Positions 37,319-49,363 of a stretch of DNA of 64,000 nucleotides are shown one piece after another. A program made the translations under genes and the position numbers. This DNA is from Heterobilharzia americana. Taxonomy: Eukaryota; Platyhelminthes; Trematoda; Strigeidida; Schistosomatidae. The notes beneath the pieces are model-generated. The model was not told where the DNA came from. It was given only the letters and a program-made list of their open reading frames with translations, and made no database searches. The stretch is from positions 127,783,113 through 127,847,112 of the forward strand of contig OX104127.1 in assembly GCA_944470555.2 (NCBI GenBank). Reading direction: 5' to 3'. Positions within the stretch are counted from its first letter, which is position 1; each line of letters starts with the position of its first letter.

Positions 37319-38359
37319 ATGCGTTATCAAATGGTATTAGAAGCCATCACCGTTAGTGTGATAAACTTGAAGTTGACGTGAAACAATTATGAAATGTGTC
37401 CTTTGAATATGAAGTAATGATTTTCCAGTGTATTACATTTGGGATTTCAGTTTAAAGCAAATAATTCACGATAGAATGAATAACAGTATTTTATACCTCA
37501 AAGCGCACATCGGTGACATTTGAACAAATCCACCTTAACAACAATATTTCAGTTACGATCAACAGGGATAGCAAAATTAGATGTATTTACTAACTTAAAA
37601 GTGAACAGAGAATATTCCTTTCGATAACTCCTTCTTCAAGTTTTAGAGTTACATGTACATATCGGGGAATTACACATCAACAAAATAGAGATTCCGCTTA
37701 TTAGTTTGTTAATAATATTACACAACTGAGGAAGTCATCTCAGAACGTTAATAACAGAATCAATAGTTACTGGAACTCAGTTCAAAATAATTGACTATCT
37801 AAACGCATATGTGGCTTATGTAACACCATTGTATGATAGTTTAATGAAACAAAAAGGTGTTTGTGTGAGCTCTATGAAATAAAATAAGATAATTTGAAGA
37901 ATAACAGCTTGGGGAATAGAATAGGTTAAGAGAATCTGTTGAAAATATTTCAAATTTTAGGGATGAGGGGGTATCTACAGTATGGAATTAAAAAACTAGA
38001 TTTCTTGGGGTAGGAGTTGAATGAATTTATGCGCCACGGTAATTGTAGCGGCAACAGTTGCTTCTTTCAAACCCATAACTCCAGTTGTTTGATCCTAATT
38101 CCTACTGCTTCTGCAGTCTAAAGGATTCGGAGCCAGGTACGTTTCGGCAAGATGATAGTAACCCGGTACAGAATGATGGACAGTTTATTCATATCCATCT
38201 TATGGTTCGTTTCAAGCAAGTGGGCTAATATGCACTTGGTAATGATCCCTGCGATTAACTTAAATTAATATGAACGTCACCTGATTCCACTCTAACCTCC
38301 TATGCCAATTTGAATTTTACGTTAAATAGCTTAAATACTTGATTTTATTTTACTGATGG

Positions 38360-38525
38360 ATAGTGGATAGCAGGGGAATCCAGGATGCGATTTTCATCCT
38401 ATCTAGGACTCGCCACTTGGATGTACCTACCTCTCTGTAAGTCATGTTGTTCCGACTAAGATTGTTACTAGGGCTTAGTCACTTCAGATCTCAGAGCGTT
38501 ATCCACTAGATTACTGAGTCATGAC
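38360..38525 (-). mobile_element. Group 1 SINE with mutated hammerhead
   Basis: The minus strand keeps stem II (GTCCT/AGGAT), GAAA and an ATC cleavage triplet followed by CTGGATTCC, but the core strand reads GTGGCGA. The tRNA-like head (TCTAGTGGATAACGCTC) is recognisable. Confidence 0.72.
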
Positions 38526-39243
38526 AGCCACTTCTAGTGCGACGGGATAATAAAAGTAACAACACAAAGAATTAGTCTAGTTTAAAATTAGTTAGTGCAA
38601 TCCATATAGATCAACAATTTGATTGGCGCATATTACAGTAACTTTACCTACATGGAATAAAATTTTCCGTCTCATTAAAAGCTATTGGGATTTTTTGGCA
38701 AATAGCCAAAAATAACTGCCACCATTGCCCTGTCTACTCAAGTATTTTCGTCTCAAGCATACACACATATAAAGTCAGTTGCTAAGGCTGTCTGTCGTTG
38801 AATTCGATCAAACAAAGTGAATGGATGAGGTGATGAATGTGTCAGCGTGACACCTAAAGACTGTTTGACATAAAAATATACTGAACAAGTTAAGTTAAAG
38901 AAGTAAAAAGAATGCATTGTCAAAGGTGTACAACAAAATTAAGTCGATGATTTTTTATTTACAATGCGCCTAACAATAGTTTATTGTTGTATTTTTTGGT
39001 AAACAAATTTTCAAATTCATTTACTAACCATTCTGATTAATGACTGAATCTTCACTTTCTCTTCATAAATAAGATGAACGATATCCAACATATTGGACAG
39101 AATACTGAGGGTGGACAAAAAGTTGCTAAGCTAATTATTTACATCACCACACACATAAACGAAAATTCGGATAAAACACTACTTTTGTTTTAAGGTATCT
39201 AGTCGAAAATGACTGTAAAATTACCATGTAAAATGAATGTTAG
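38526..39243. other. No recognised gene
   Basis: Spacer between a group 1 SINE and the repeat cluster at 39.2-39.8 kb; nothing is recognised. Confidence 0.45.
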
Positions 39244-39450
39244 TTGAATGGAGGTAATCGGTAGGATGCTCTACCGGAACCTAGGTTTTGGGCTTTTCAG
39301 CACTAGTCGGCAAGACGTATTTATGGGACTGATGTCCCGCCTGTTATTCAAACCCACGTCGCTCAGTTCTGCAGTCAGATCAGAACTTAGGACTAGATGG
39401 TGTATACTTGGTTACCCCTCGCCTCCCCCCCTAGCAACCGTCCAGTGTAA
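39244..39450 (+). repeat. Repeat-like segment joined to a group 4 SINE
   Basis: GGAGGTAATCGGTAGGATGC, GGAACCTAGGTTTTGGGC and GACTGATGTCCCGCC form a GC-richer block unlike the surrounding DNA. It shares its opening with 46494-46580 (GGAGGCAATCGGAAGAAAGC), which marks it as dispersed. Its class is unclear. Confidence 0.5.
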
Positions 39451-39454
39451 ATAA

Positions 39455-39790
39455 TCAAGTCCTACAGGAGGTCACTTACGGCCAAAATAGCTCAGTGGTA
39501 AAGTCTGTGACTGCAACTCTAACGGGTTTGTTTCTCACAGGCGATATCACTTCCCTAGAGGTTTCAGACACACCTTGCTAATGAGTGCCAAAAGTACAAA
39601 ACTTAGGTCAAACAAGGATTCCTGCTAATTGACTTCATCCAACTAAAATCTCTCTCAATGCATCGCGGTGGTGGGTCTCAGCCTGGTGAACACTACAAAA
39701 TTATCAATGGAATTCGATCAGCACATTGGACTAGACAACATGTAGTTGGTTACCCTCCAGTGACCAGTTAATATAGTATGCGAAAGCTTT
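39455..39790 (+). mobile_element. Group 4 SINE, most complete copy
   Basis: It starts with TCCTACAGGAGGTCACTTACG and A box AATAGCTCAGTGGTAAAGTC, continues with CACACCTTGCTAATGAGTGCC, and ends with TGGTTACCCTCCAGTGACC. The B box is poor. It is about 335 bp, larger than the other SINE groups here. Confidence 0.68.
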
Positions 39791-40044
39791 GTGAATTACA
39801 GCAGACAAGACAAGGTGAGTTAATTTAATAGATGGCTTTTATTAAAGACTATAAACGTTTGGAAAACAACTGAGAGATCTAAGAGTATTGGACAGATCTT
39901 GCCTCTTTTCTCTGTGGCCGTTCATTCACATTTATTATTGTAAGCGTTTGATTATAAGAATGAGTGTCATCTAAGTGATAAAGCTAAGAGATCGTAGCTA
40001 AAAAGTTTCTTGGCTTTTTCATTAAAACTTGTCGACAAAACAAA

Positions 40045-40915
40045 ACTCTGGACTGCGGAAAAGAACCTAGAAGACTTGGATTTCGCCGATGACTTGTGCC
40101 TGATGTCACATAAACTTGAAGATCTGCAGGCAAAAACTAACAAGTTGATAGAAGAGGCAGGGCAGCGAAGACGGGACTTCAGGTGAATATAGAGAAGACA
40201 CAAGTGATGAAGATACCGCACCACCACCATCAACAACAACAACAACAAACTCCAATCACCGTCAACGGGAGAAACTTAAAGGAAGTAACCTCCTTCACTT
40301 ATCTAGGAAGCACTGTTTCAACTACAGGCGGGACGGACGAGGATGTCAAAGCCAGCCAGGATCGGAAAAGCAAGACAGGCGTTCATTAGCCTGAAACCAG
40401 TGTGGAGATATACTGCACTCGGCATGTGGAACAAGATGTAAATTTTCAACACCAACGTCAAGTCAGTGCTCTTGTATGGCTCAGAGACTTGGCGCGTCAC
40501 GAAAGGCATTTCCAATAAACTACAGACATTCATCAACAACTGCTTACGCTCGCTACTGAAGATCAGATGGCCAGAAAGAATAAGCAGCAAGGAACTCTGG
40601 GAACGAACCAACCAAGAACCTATCACGCAACAAATATGCAGGAAGAAGTGGAGATGGATTGGCCATGCACTGAGAAGGCCGACTGAGGACATCACGCGTC
40701 AGGCCAGTTGCTCGAGTGGAATCCCCATGGGAAGCGACGAGTTGGGTGTCCGAGATGAGGGTGACATGGAGGAGGTCGTGCGAGGAGGAAATGAGAGGTT
40801 ATGGGCTGTCGTGGGACCAGGTTCAAAAGATCTCAGTGAACAGAGGTCACTGGAGGCGTGCTACTGAAGCCCTATGTTCCACTAGGAACCCAAGGGACTA
40901 ATAATAATAAAATAA
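40045..40915 (+). mobile_element. 5'-truncated copy of the same RTE LINE
   Basis: Homology to the full element begins at TGGACTGCGGAAAAG, just before the catalytic FADDL motif, and runs to a (TAA)n-rich tail at about 40900-40918. It matches the 3' 0.85 kb of the copy at 25960-29220 closely, but lies on the opposite strand. The reading frame is broken into 40183-40389 and 40466-40867. The His/Gln microsatellite is shorter here. Loss of the 5' end is the common outcome of LINE insertion. I could not see a clear target-site duplication. Confidence 0.85.
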
Positions 40916-43463
40916 TAATGCAATCTTTCTTTTAAATTCAAACAACTCGGATACCGGAAGCGAATAAAGAAATTGGGACTTTTTTATTTTACCTTGAAAT
41001 CTGCCATATTACGTAATCTTTAGTTTGTCATCAATTAATAACGATGGTCATGAACCATTTAGTTTACTAATCAGTTTCTGTTTCCCTTCTTAAATTCTTG
41101 GCTATCCATTGAAAATGACTCATACAAAGCAGCTTTATAAATAATTAATAAAGTTTCGATGTGTATACACACATCTTGCACACTGTTATCAGTAAATATG
41201 TTAATTTGTTATCTAAATATTCTAAATATTTTAAAAGTTAACTTATCAGCTTAACATTGATAAATGAGACTTCATACCTTTATAGCTTAACACAGTTCGA
41301 TATTACAGTTCATATATTCATCATTCATTATGGAAAGTAGAGAGGGAGAGATGAAAATTTGAGAATTATCAAATGGTCACTTCAATTTATTATCATTGTA
41401 CTGTTGACAGACAAGTAGATTAAGGAAATCCAGTTGTGGTCACGCGTCAAAATATGGTTATACTAGTGATAGATAACAACATTGAGTTATGATATGACAC
41501 GAAAGATAGCCTCTTAGGAAGTTTAAATATTAATCAACCAGTTGATTTTTCACTATCCAGCCTCGTTCCGTTTGAATTGTTAAGAAATTTGTCTAGGAAA
41601 CAGGATATATGAAGCGAACAGTCACATATTTATCCTTTATTAGTTAAGTGAGTAAACAATTCAGTAATTTCATTGGAAAAAATTTCACTGACACTCCAAT
41701 CCTATAGTTTAAATACATCTGTGCATGAAATTCATGATTTAAAAATTAATCACTCAGATCTTAACCTTCTGTTTAAAATGCTTACCGGTAAATGTTAGCC
41801 TACTTCACAACAATTATTCTAGGTATCTTTGCATAATATTTGCTTTAAGTTTCTTTCCATGAGCAATATTAACGAAAACAAGATCCGTTAGAGGAAAACT
41901 ACTCCATAGAGAACTATGTGATAATTCCCAAGCAGATGACATTCAAGCTTCACTTCCATGTGGAGTGGATCAGTAGAATCATTTCAATTACTTCTCCAAA
42001 CACTATTATTTGATTGTACTTTAAAATACAAGAAGTCTTCATGAGTCTGACAATCAAGAAATCCTTCCTATCCGTCAATAACTGTATTCTTGATAATTAT
42101 TCATCACTATGTATGAAATAGGAGAATAGTAAATAAATTTATGTGCGTATTTCTACACTGTACTATATAGTATATTATTAGTAAAATCAAAAATACTCTA
42201 CATCATAAGTCCAGGTTATAAGGATCCAGCACCTTGTTTATAAAATGTAAACAAGTATGTGTATTCATGAAGTGAAGAGAGAGATATGTAAAAAGTATAT
42301 GAAGAAATCTGATCTTCAACATGTTTCCACATGAATCTTAGTTCAAATACAGTAGATTATATTCACGTTCTCTTCAATTCCTAAACGTAGATCAGTCCTT
42401 TGGTTTATTTGTTTTGTTTTTCTCATTTCACTCTTCTGCTTATAATTTAAACAAGCCGGCACATGTATAAATTTTGTCTGTTTACAGTGCATTTTTTCTT
42501 TCCTTACATCCTTTATCTTAGTGAAGCCTAAAACATTCTCACTATTTGTTGCGGAATTATCAAGAGTGTACATACTTGTTTATAAATACATTTATGTATA
42601 CATGTGTACACTTGAAGAATAAATCAGCCTATTTGATTAATCACCAGTGTATTTGCTGTTCATATTTACATTGAATTTCATAGTTAGCCTTGATAATGAT
42701 TAAGGAAAGGTCATACAAAACTCACATGCACAAGTACAAGTATAATTTGTTTTAAATCTCAAATCTAATTAATTAGGTATAGGGAACTTTCGATATTTTG
42801 ATATTCACTAGTTACGGACTCCTGCTTTAGTACAGTAAAAATAGCAAATTTCTAGAAGGCATGTTAGAAATACAGCAACTAATGGGTAGCCACTGTCTCA
42901 CTCTAACTATACAGGATAAGGATATTCCAACGTCACCGATAATAGTTTTCTACAAAGATTTTTGTGAAAGAGGGAGAACAACAAAGGTGGTGAGCAAAGT
43001 GTATGAATTGATGGTAAATGAATGGAAAAGGATAGGACTAACAAATGTAGTTAATATATAATGGATTAAAGTGAATCAAAAATGACAGGGAAATAAATAA
43101 TGCTTGGGAATACGTTCCAAGGATGTCATCAAAAATGAACTTAATAGTATACAAAATCTTTGTTAGATGAAGGATAACCCATAAACTTCATCAATAAACA
43201 CTTTAAACGTAAAAACTAGAAATTGAATGATACAACTGTGGCCAAAATAGAACGTGTTCATTAGACTACCATTCAAAAGCGATGAAATGAGTTGACAAAA
43301 TGCATGAATCGCACTAACTAATACAGCTGCGAAACTAACAGTTGTCTGTAACAAGAAGAATATGATCAGAGAAATTAATTTAGATATGAGACCTCCTCAT
43401 GCTACTTCCAATCGTATTTATTGATTCATCTGTGCTTGCAGTAACATGTCTGTTTGAATATTG
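40916..43463. other. No recognised gene
   Basis: An open frame at 42861-43061 reads MLEIQQLMGSHCLTLT and later FCERGRTTKVVSK. It looks mildly protein-like but has no recognised domain. The rest is AT-rich spacer. Confidence 0.35.
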
Positions 43464-43583
43464 GAGAGGGCCCTTACTAAAAGAATTTCGGAACATGTAC
43501 TGAAAAGCCTGTCACTGAGAGGTGGAAAGCAACCAAGCAGCACCATTGGCAAACACATCCTCAATGCAGGTCATAACGTCGAC
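43464..43583 (+). mobile_element. Penelope-like element fragment (GIY-YIG endonuclease region)
   Basis: The plus frame reads ERALTKRISEHVLKS and, further on, SSTIGKHILNAGHNVD before a TGA. The pattern R-x-L-x-x-R-x-x-E-H, a short basic linker, S-x-I-x-x-H and G-H-x-V-D is that of the GIY-YIG nuclease of Penelope-like retroelements, which occur in schistosomes. The GIY and YIG strands upstream are not readable in this frame, and no reverse transcriptase piece is found nearby, so this is a decayed remnant. Identification rests on motif memory, not on a search. Confidence 0.6.
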
Positions 43584-46493
43584 TGAAACATGATCGATAG
43601 ATAAAAGAATAGTAGACTGCTACATTCTACATAAACAGCAGCAATCCGTCGACTGAAACCAAACTTATGTGTACGAAATGAGTTTGTGGTTCATATTGCA
43701 TTGCCTTGGTGAGTTGTTGTTTTCCTGCAGCTTTATTTACTGTTTTATTCTTTCATCTTATTGTCTTACATATTATTCTCAAAAGATTTTTGTAATAAGA
43801 AGTCTTAATATCTACCAGCGACATATATATGAGATAGAGGAATTAACTGATGCATTTATACTTTGAAAGATTCATCATGAAAAGACATTCATATTTTTCA
43901 CTTCTATATATCTGACAAGCCAAAGTGACTGCAGAATTCATTTAGTTCCATCATCTTTTCTCATTAATCCTGGCCGTTAGTATCAGTAAAAACATGCTTT
44001 AGTTATACACAGAACAAATGAGAGAACGAGATTCTGTCATTTTGATTTTCTAACTAACAGTCACATTTTCACATTATTTTTTATCGATGAAAGTGTAACA
44101 GTAGCTGATTAATACAACCAACTATGTAGTCAGATTTCACAAAATTTAGGATACCTTTTTATTATTTTAGTTATGACTTCATTATACAAAGTTTGCAATG
44201 AAAGATTGCCCTACAGACTGGTACCCTTCATTTCTAAGGATAGTAGTATTTCAGCACAAAATGAAGTCTTCTTTGACTCAATTACATACTTCGTTTACGT
44301 GGGTTGAGTGGTCTTTTGAAGCATTATAAGAATTCTGATACCAATCGAAAATTTTCACTATGTCCTGCTTTATCAGTGAAGACAGCTGAATCAGGCAGAT
44401 GGACATATTTACCAACAGTTTTTAACCAGATTCTGAGGTCTTTTAAATGATATATCTACCAGTGTATGAAGACATCAATAAAACTGTTTCACTGAAGGAA
44501 TCAATGGAATTACAACAGACGACTGTCTTCATAGTCTTCCGTTATACAGTTGTGGTATGAAAATTGTTGATTTGATGCTTAATTTCTTCTAAGTAGATTC
44601 AATGGTAAGAAACCGAACAACGTACAAACATATTACAATGTGACTTTTAAATCATGACAAATAATCCTACGATATCAAGATTAAAATTCCTATTGGACAG
44701 TACAACATTCACTTGCTTTCTCAAAAAGTAGAAAATTTTACTCGATTGATGATGCAGTCTAACCATTAATTAATTTTCAGTTCAGTCATTTTTCTAGTAA
44801 CTAGTGTTTAATTCAATAAGTGTAACTTCGTATAGTTGCTTAACTAGTGAGACTAATATATTTTTCTTCTTTGGAAAAATCCATGTACCACGTCATTATT
44901 TGATTATTTACCTGATTACTTCATCAAAGGATGGGAGATAAAGTAGACTATGGGAAGGATATATAAAAACAGGTCAGTGTTCAACTTGACAGATCACTAT
45001 TCTTTCTTCATACTTTCCAGAAGTAAGTCGACGAAGTAAAGACTCAGTTCAGATCGCGTGTCAAAAGATCTGGTTTAACTTTAAACACTTCTTTGTTTAC
45101 TTCTCATTTTTGTCCTCGTTGTTTTTAAATTTAAGAGGTTACTTCATTCTTGAATTAGTTTAATTCCTAATCTTCAAGAAGACAAATCAAACATTAGTTG
45201 TTGAATAATCGAAAAAGGATGGAATGTTCACACTTTTATAGTTCGTCTTAATATGTACATATCCGTATTTTTTTAAACTTTTTATTCACGCACGATTAGG
45301 TCCTTTTGCTTCTCTGTTGTTCGTAAATTGGCTAGCATTATAAGATGACTATTTCCCTTCTGATGAAGTTAAATTTCACTGTATAATCTTAACAACCAAC
45401 TGTTGATACACACTTCAATAATTAATTGAAGCGAGATTTTCATGTGTTAGCAGTCTTAATGAAGAACACTGTCTAATCACTTCACTATGTTAGAATCTTT
45501 TGTTATAAATTGACAGCAGTGTTTAAAAGAAGCGTCATTTCTTCTTATTCTTCCATCTGACCTTAGCTTGTCAAGTTGTTAATATGTGTATCATTTTTAT
45601 TCGATATTGGCTGATAAGTCGGTCTCCACAAATAAGCGGTTTCCTTGAAGGATTAGGAGACTAGTGACTTCTATTTATTTCATCACGACCTGATATTGTG
45701 TTTTTCAAGAGTTACCTCTCATTGTATTCATATGTCCATGCTCACTAAATGCAACAACATATTTCCATTCTCTTCGATGTTATAGTACGTTTAATTCCGT
45801 TTACAAATTTACACAGGCTTTTAGGTTAGAAGTATTCATTCATCGATAAATTAAGTTTGTTTCAACCTTTTTATTGGAAAGAGACTCAAATTTATCGTAA
45901 TCACGTAGTCAATCCTCTAAACAACCATTTACCCATCCAGTTGAATAAATAAATTTTAACTCATATTATTTATCTAGTAACTATAGTAATTCATCACGTG
46001 TTATCTTAAGGTGCTGTTTATTTAACATGCAAACATGAAGTGCTGACGTAGTCCATTTAATATACCGTCAGATAACATAACTTGCCCATATGCATACAGA
46101 GGTTATTTAATGTAAACACTTGAAAACTCGATCATTTCAAGCAATGTATAATCTGTTCAGAATGTCTTTTCCGGTGTTAATCATATTACTCACTATATTG
46201 TTATTACTACCATACTACTTAAGCTTAACACCAAAATTTTTTTAATTTGTGTTACCACAGTAACAAGTCGTGTTGGCGTGCTTAAATACGTAATCGCAGA
46301 TGTGTACGCAATTTGCGAGTTATAAGCTATCAGTTCAGGAACCATGGCATGAAATAAAAATAAAAATAGTAGGCTAGAATCATTTTTTCAAATTATAATT
46401 AAAGTTTTGACGAATAGCATAGTCACGTGCACCACAAGTGATTCAACTGTATCATATGCGAATAAGTAGTGGTAAACAGCTGTTTTAAATAGT
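43584..46493. other. No recognised gene; possible promoter at 44960 and a hydrophobic small ORF
   Basis: ATG at 46144 starts a 33-codon frame (MYNLFRMSFPVLIILLTI...) shaped like a signal peptide, but it stops without a splice donor. No other signal is found beyond the possible promoter at 44960. Confidence 0.3.
44960..45022 (+). promoter_or_regulatory. Possible TATA promoter with short non-coding first exon
   Basis: TATATAAAAA at 44960-44969 is followed, at a distance that would suit a start near 44990, by a short segment ending in a consensus donor GTAAGT at 45023-45028. There is no ATG in between. If real, it could serve the candidate exons at 47.9 and 49.2 kb on the same strand. Confidence 0.18.
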
Positions 46494-47085
46494 TGGAGGC
46501 AATCGGAAGAAAGCCAGGAACTCAGGTTTGAAGCTTGTCGGTGTGCCTCAACATGGCATATCTGCAGCCTTGAAGGGACAACAAACACGTAACCTAGGTC
46601 TATGACTTCCTGCTAATTGCCTCCAATGATACAATATCAGTCAATGTACACCACGACGACGATTACATTGCAAAAATAGTCGATCGAATTGGATTATCAC
46701 TCAGGACAAGACAATATGAAATTGATTTCTTGCTGGTGACCAATCACTGTAGCTATTCCTGTCTTGTAGGATGCCAATCTTGACTCAAATAACTCAATTG
46801 TAACACCTATGACTGCAGCAATCGGTGACCCGAGTGCGGGTTTCTAAAAGGACATTAATTCCCTTAAGGCTGCTTATATGCCCTGTTAACAAGTTCCAGA
46901 GAGCAAAGAACCTAGGTCCAGGGTCTTTTGTCATTTGCCTCCAACTAACTATCACCAATCAATTTTTAAAGTGATGCTGAGTTTTTTAGCTTGATAAATA
47001 CTGAGCAAAATGGTCGATAGAATTTAGTTAGCAAGAAAGGCTAAACTTGAGTTGGTTATCCTTCATAGTTGAGTCAATTTAATAA
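46494..47085 (+). mobile_element. Two group 4 repeats in tandem
   Basis: The first (46494-46755) contains CCTAGGTCTATGACTTCCTGC and ends TGCTGGTGACCAATCACTG. The second (46765-47085) begins CTTGTAGGATGCC, has the tRNA-like TCAAATAACTCAATTGTAAC, then ACCTAGGTCCAGGGTC, and ends TTGGTTATCCTTC. The two copies differ a good deal from each other, so this is not a recent tandem duplication. Confidence 0.6.
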
Positions 47086-47369
47086 AAGGCCCCATAAAAA
47101 CATTGTGAATTTCAGTATTTTCAAAGGATTTATTAGTTCTTCAAAACTTTTATTTTATCACTACACTGGTTACCATTCCTAAGTGAACGTGTTTCATAAG
47201 ACTACGACATAGACCAGCACTGTTTAAATCATATATACTGTATGACATTTTCAAAGATAGCATTTAGTCCCAGCTATTCCCGATATCACTTTCCAACAGT
47301 AGTTCATGGGTCATCTCAAAATGAAATTGAGTATCTCTGCAAGTTACTTTACGGACGGTTGTTCACCTT

Positions 47370-47450
47370 ATGATGCTGTTTGTATTATCCAGTCGAAGAG
47401 TCCCAAATAGGATGAAACGCGGGTGCTGGATTCCACTCCTAGCCACTAAA
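47370..47450 (+). mobile_element. Partial group 1 SINE: hammerhead module only
   Basis: TCCAG, a mutated core (TCGAAGA), stem II GTCC/GGAT, GAAA and CTGGATTCC are in order; the cleavage triplet is GTG instead of GTC. No tRNA-like head precedes it. Confidence 0.65.
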
Positions 47451-47602
47451 CAACTTCACTACAAAATTGAAATGGCAGGTGACACTGAGGCATTCGCTCA
47501 GAAACCCATATGTCAATAGAGACCGGTCAATTGGGTCCAAATAACGACGGGATAATACAAGCAATACCATAAAAGTTATAGTCGTCACACAGTAAGTGTC
47601 GA

Positions 47603-47748
47603 TTGTGGCTCTGTGGCCTAGCAGATAACACTCTAGGGTTCGAAGCAATCGGTCGCACGTTCGAGTCTTACTGGAAGTAGGCATATAATCCTGATGAATC
47701 TCAAAATGGACGAAACATGCATCTTAGATTCCACTGCCAGCCACCATC
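47603..47748 (+). mobile_element. Group 1 SINE, complete head to hammerhead
   Basis: A-box-like GTGGCCTAGCAGATAACAC and B-box-like ACGTTCGAGTCTT are followed directly by a hammerhead with exact CTGATGA, GAAA and an ATC cleavage triplet. Two bases of stem I (AG) before the core are missing and stem II is shortened, so cleavage would be weak at best. The order, pol III promoter first and ribozyme after it, is clearest here. Confidence 0.75.
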
Positions 47749-47882
47749 CATCAGTAATATAAAAGTTGCCTACTTTGTTCTTTTCGCTTTAGTCAGTCAA
47801 AGTATTCTGATGAATTCGAAATGTTTTAATCATTATGATATGAAAGCGCTGGAAAATCGAACCAGTTTTGTTTAAATTTCAG

Positions 47883-47988
47883 AACTGATATCTATGCAAA
47901 TGTTATGAAGATTATGAACGTGGTTGTTGGAGAAATATTGCCTCTTTACTCTGAAATAGTTTCGGACTGTGACGACATGAATGTCTGA
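47883..47988 (+). CDS. Candidate orphan exon (34 codons and stop)
   Basis: An excellent acceptor (TTTTGTTTAAATTTCAG) opens a frame reading TDIYANVMKIMNVVVGEIL and then SDCDDMNV before TGA. An in-frame but weak donor (GTCTGA) at the last codon would join in phase to the exon at 49208. No family is recognised. Confidence 0.22.
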
Positions 47989-48124
47989 TATTCTACAAAT
48001 TGGTTAATGACTGCGATAAAGTATAAATATCTGCGTCTTTCTCATCCACTTCACATTCAGGCTCAAGACTTGATGGTTGTAGCCACATTAATAGCCGATG
48101 ATTAAACATGTTTGATGTAAGCTG

Positions 48125-48200
48125 GGTGATCACTGGGGAGGTAAAACAAAGACCACTGGTTTGAATTCTATCAAGATTTAAGTTTTAACTGAACTTCAAA
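48125..48200 (+). mobile_element. Possible decayed group 3 SINE fragment
   Basis: GACCACTGGTTTGAATTCTATC resembles a group 3 B box and is followed by a body-like ACTTCAAATCCAACC. The match is weak. Confidence 0.3.
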
Positions 48201-49207
48201 TCCAACCTCCATTAACCAGATGTTATGCATATTATTTTAAAAATCTATGGATTATGTACTGAATGATCGTCTTTTTTTATTCATATTCAAAATATCAGCC
48301 AGTGACTTCCATATGTCTAAACCTTTTGAAAAGTAAAAGATAGGAACATTAAACAAAAGGAAAGTCATTAGGAAAACAACCGGAAACCTTCGGGGTTAAT
48401 AACGAAAAAGTAAAATAAAAGCTTCATTGTAATTATTTTCAATATACAAATAGAATCATTTTCAGCATCTGACTTATTCCCATATACTTCCCCTAAAGGC
48501 AGAAATCGACAGAAGCGCCAAAAATATAAATAAATCGACATCAGTAATACGTTTGAATGGAATGATTCCATTAGGAAGATACAGAGTATTATTCATTTGA
48601 ACAGGTATATTGTTGGCTGAATGTTTATTTGTGTTTGAGGCAGGCAGGTAGGAACTGAACAATCTTCATTTGCAGCTATTACAGTTTTATTTGACCAATT
48701 TCCTCATACCGTTTGCTGTACAAACTTTACTTCAGATAAATCAACTTATTCTTTGAAGTGAACCAAGCTGTTGGTGAGTGTGAATACCCTTTACAAGGAA
48801 ACTGGTGTTATATATCCCCTACATCAACCACATTTTATAGTGATGACAAGACTTCTAGTAATCATCTGAGAAAGTCACAACAGATATGTTTTTAGACACG
48901 ATTTATAGACTACTTCATGGTACGTACTGCGAGATATATTGCCATTAAAAAGCTTAAACTTAGAAAGACGTTACCTTGTGAAGACATCAGTTGACATATT
49001 CGGTTTTCAATATGTTTCTCTTCTAAAAAAAAGTCGACTTTAAATTTATCATTTTTGGATTTCTAGCTATTTTGTACATGTTTCAGATTATAAACTGTAA
49101 ATGCTCGGTGACGTTTCTGCGCTACTTTTCGTAGTAGTAACCCTAACTGCTTCTTCATACTCTAATACCTGATAGTTTTCTTTCAGAAACAAAACGTGCC
49201 TCTTTAG

Positions 49208-49363
49208 GTCGAGAATGGTTATTCCAGAGTTCGGGATTGGTTTGGATCATTTGTTCAGCATTCTTCGAAATCTAATGGCTCTTCAACTGACTGGATTTCA
49301 CAAAAAATCCTTTCAGAACTAGCTATTTCCATCCGTTTCTTCCTTCAAGACAAATACCAATAA
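49208..49363 (+). CDS. Candidate orphan terminal exon (51 codons and stop)
   Basis: After a pyrimidine-rich tract ending CTCTTTAG, an open frame runs VENGYSRVRDWFGSFVQ and later STDWISQKILSELAISIR to a TAA. Its Ser-, Trp- and charge-rich make-up looks more like a real protein than the Leu/Phe/Ile/Tyr-rich random frames of this DNA. No domain is recognised and the partner exons are not established. It may belong with 47883-47988 or with a gene mostly outside what I can read. Confidence 0.25.
   Translation, partial: VENGYSRVRDWFGSFVQHSSKSNGSSTDWISQKILSELAISIRFFLQDKYQ

Noticed and set aside
46144..46245. Signal-peptide first exon of a secreted micro-exon gene
   Set aside because: The hydrophobic frame ends in a stop before any usable splice donor, and such runs arise easily in AT-rich DNA.
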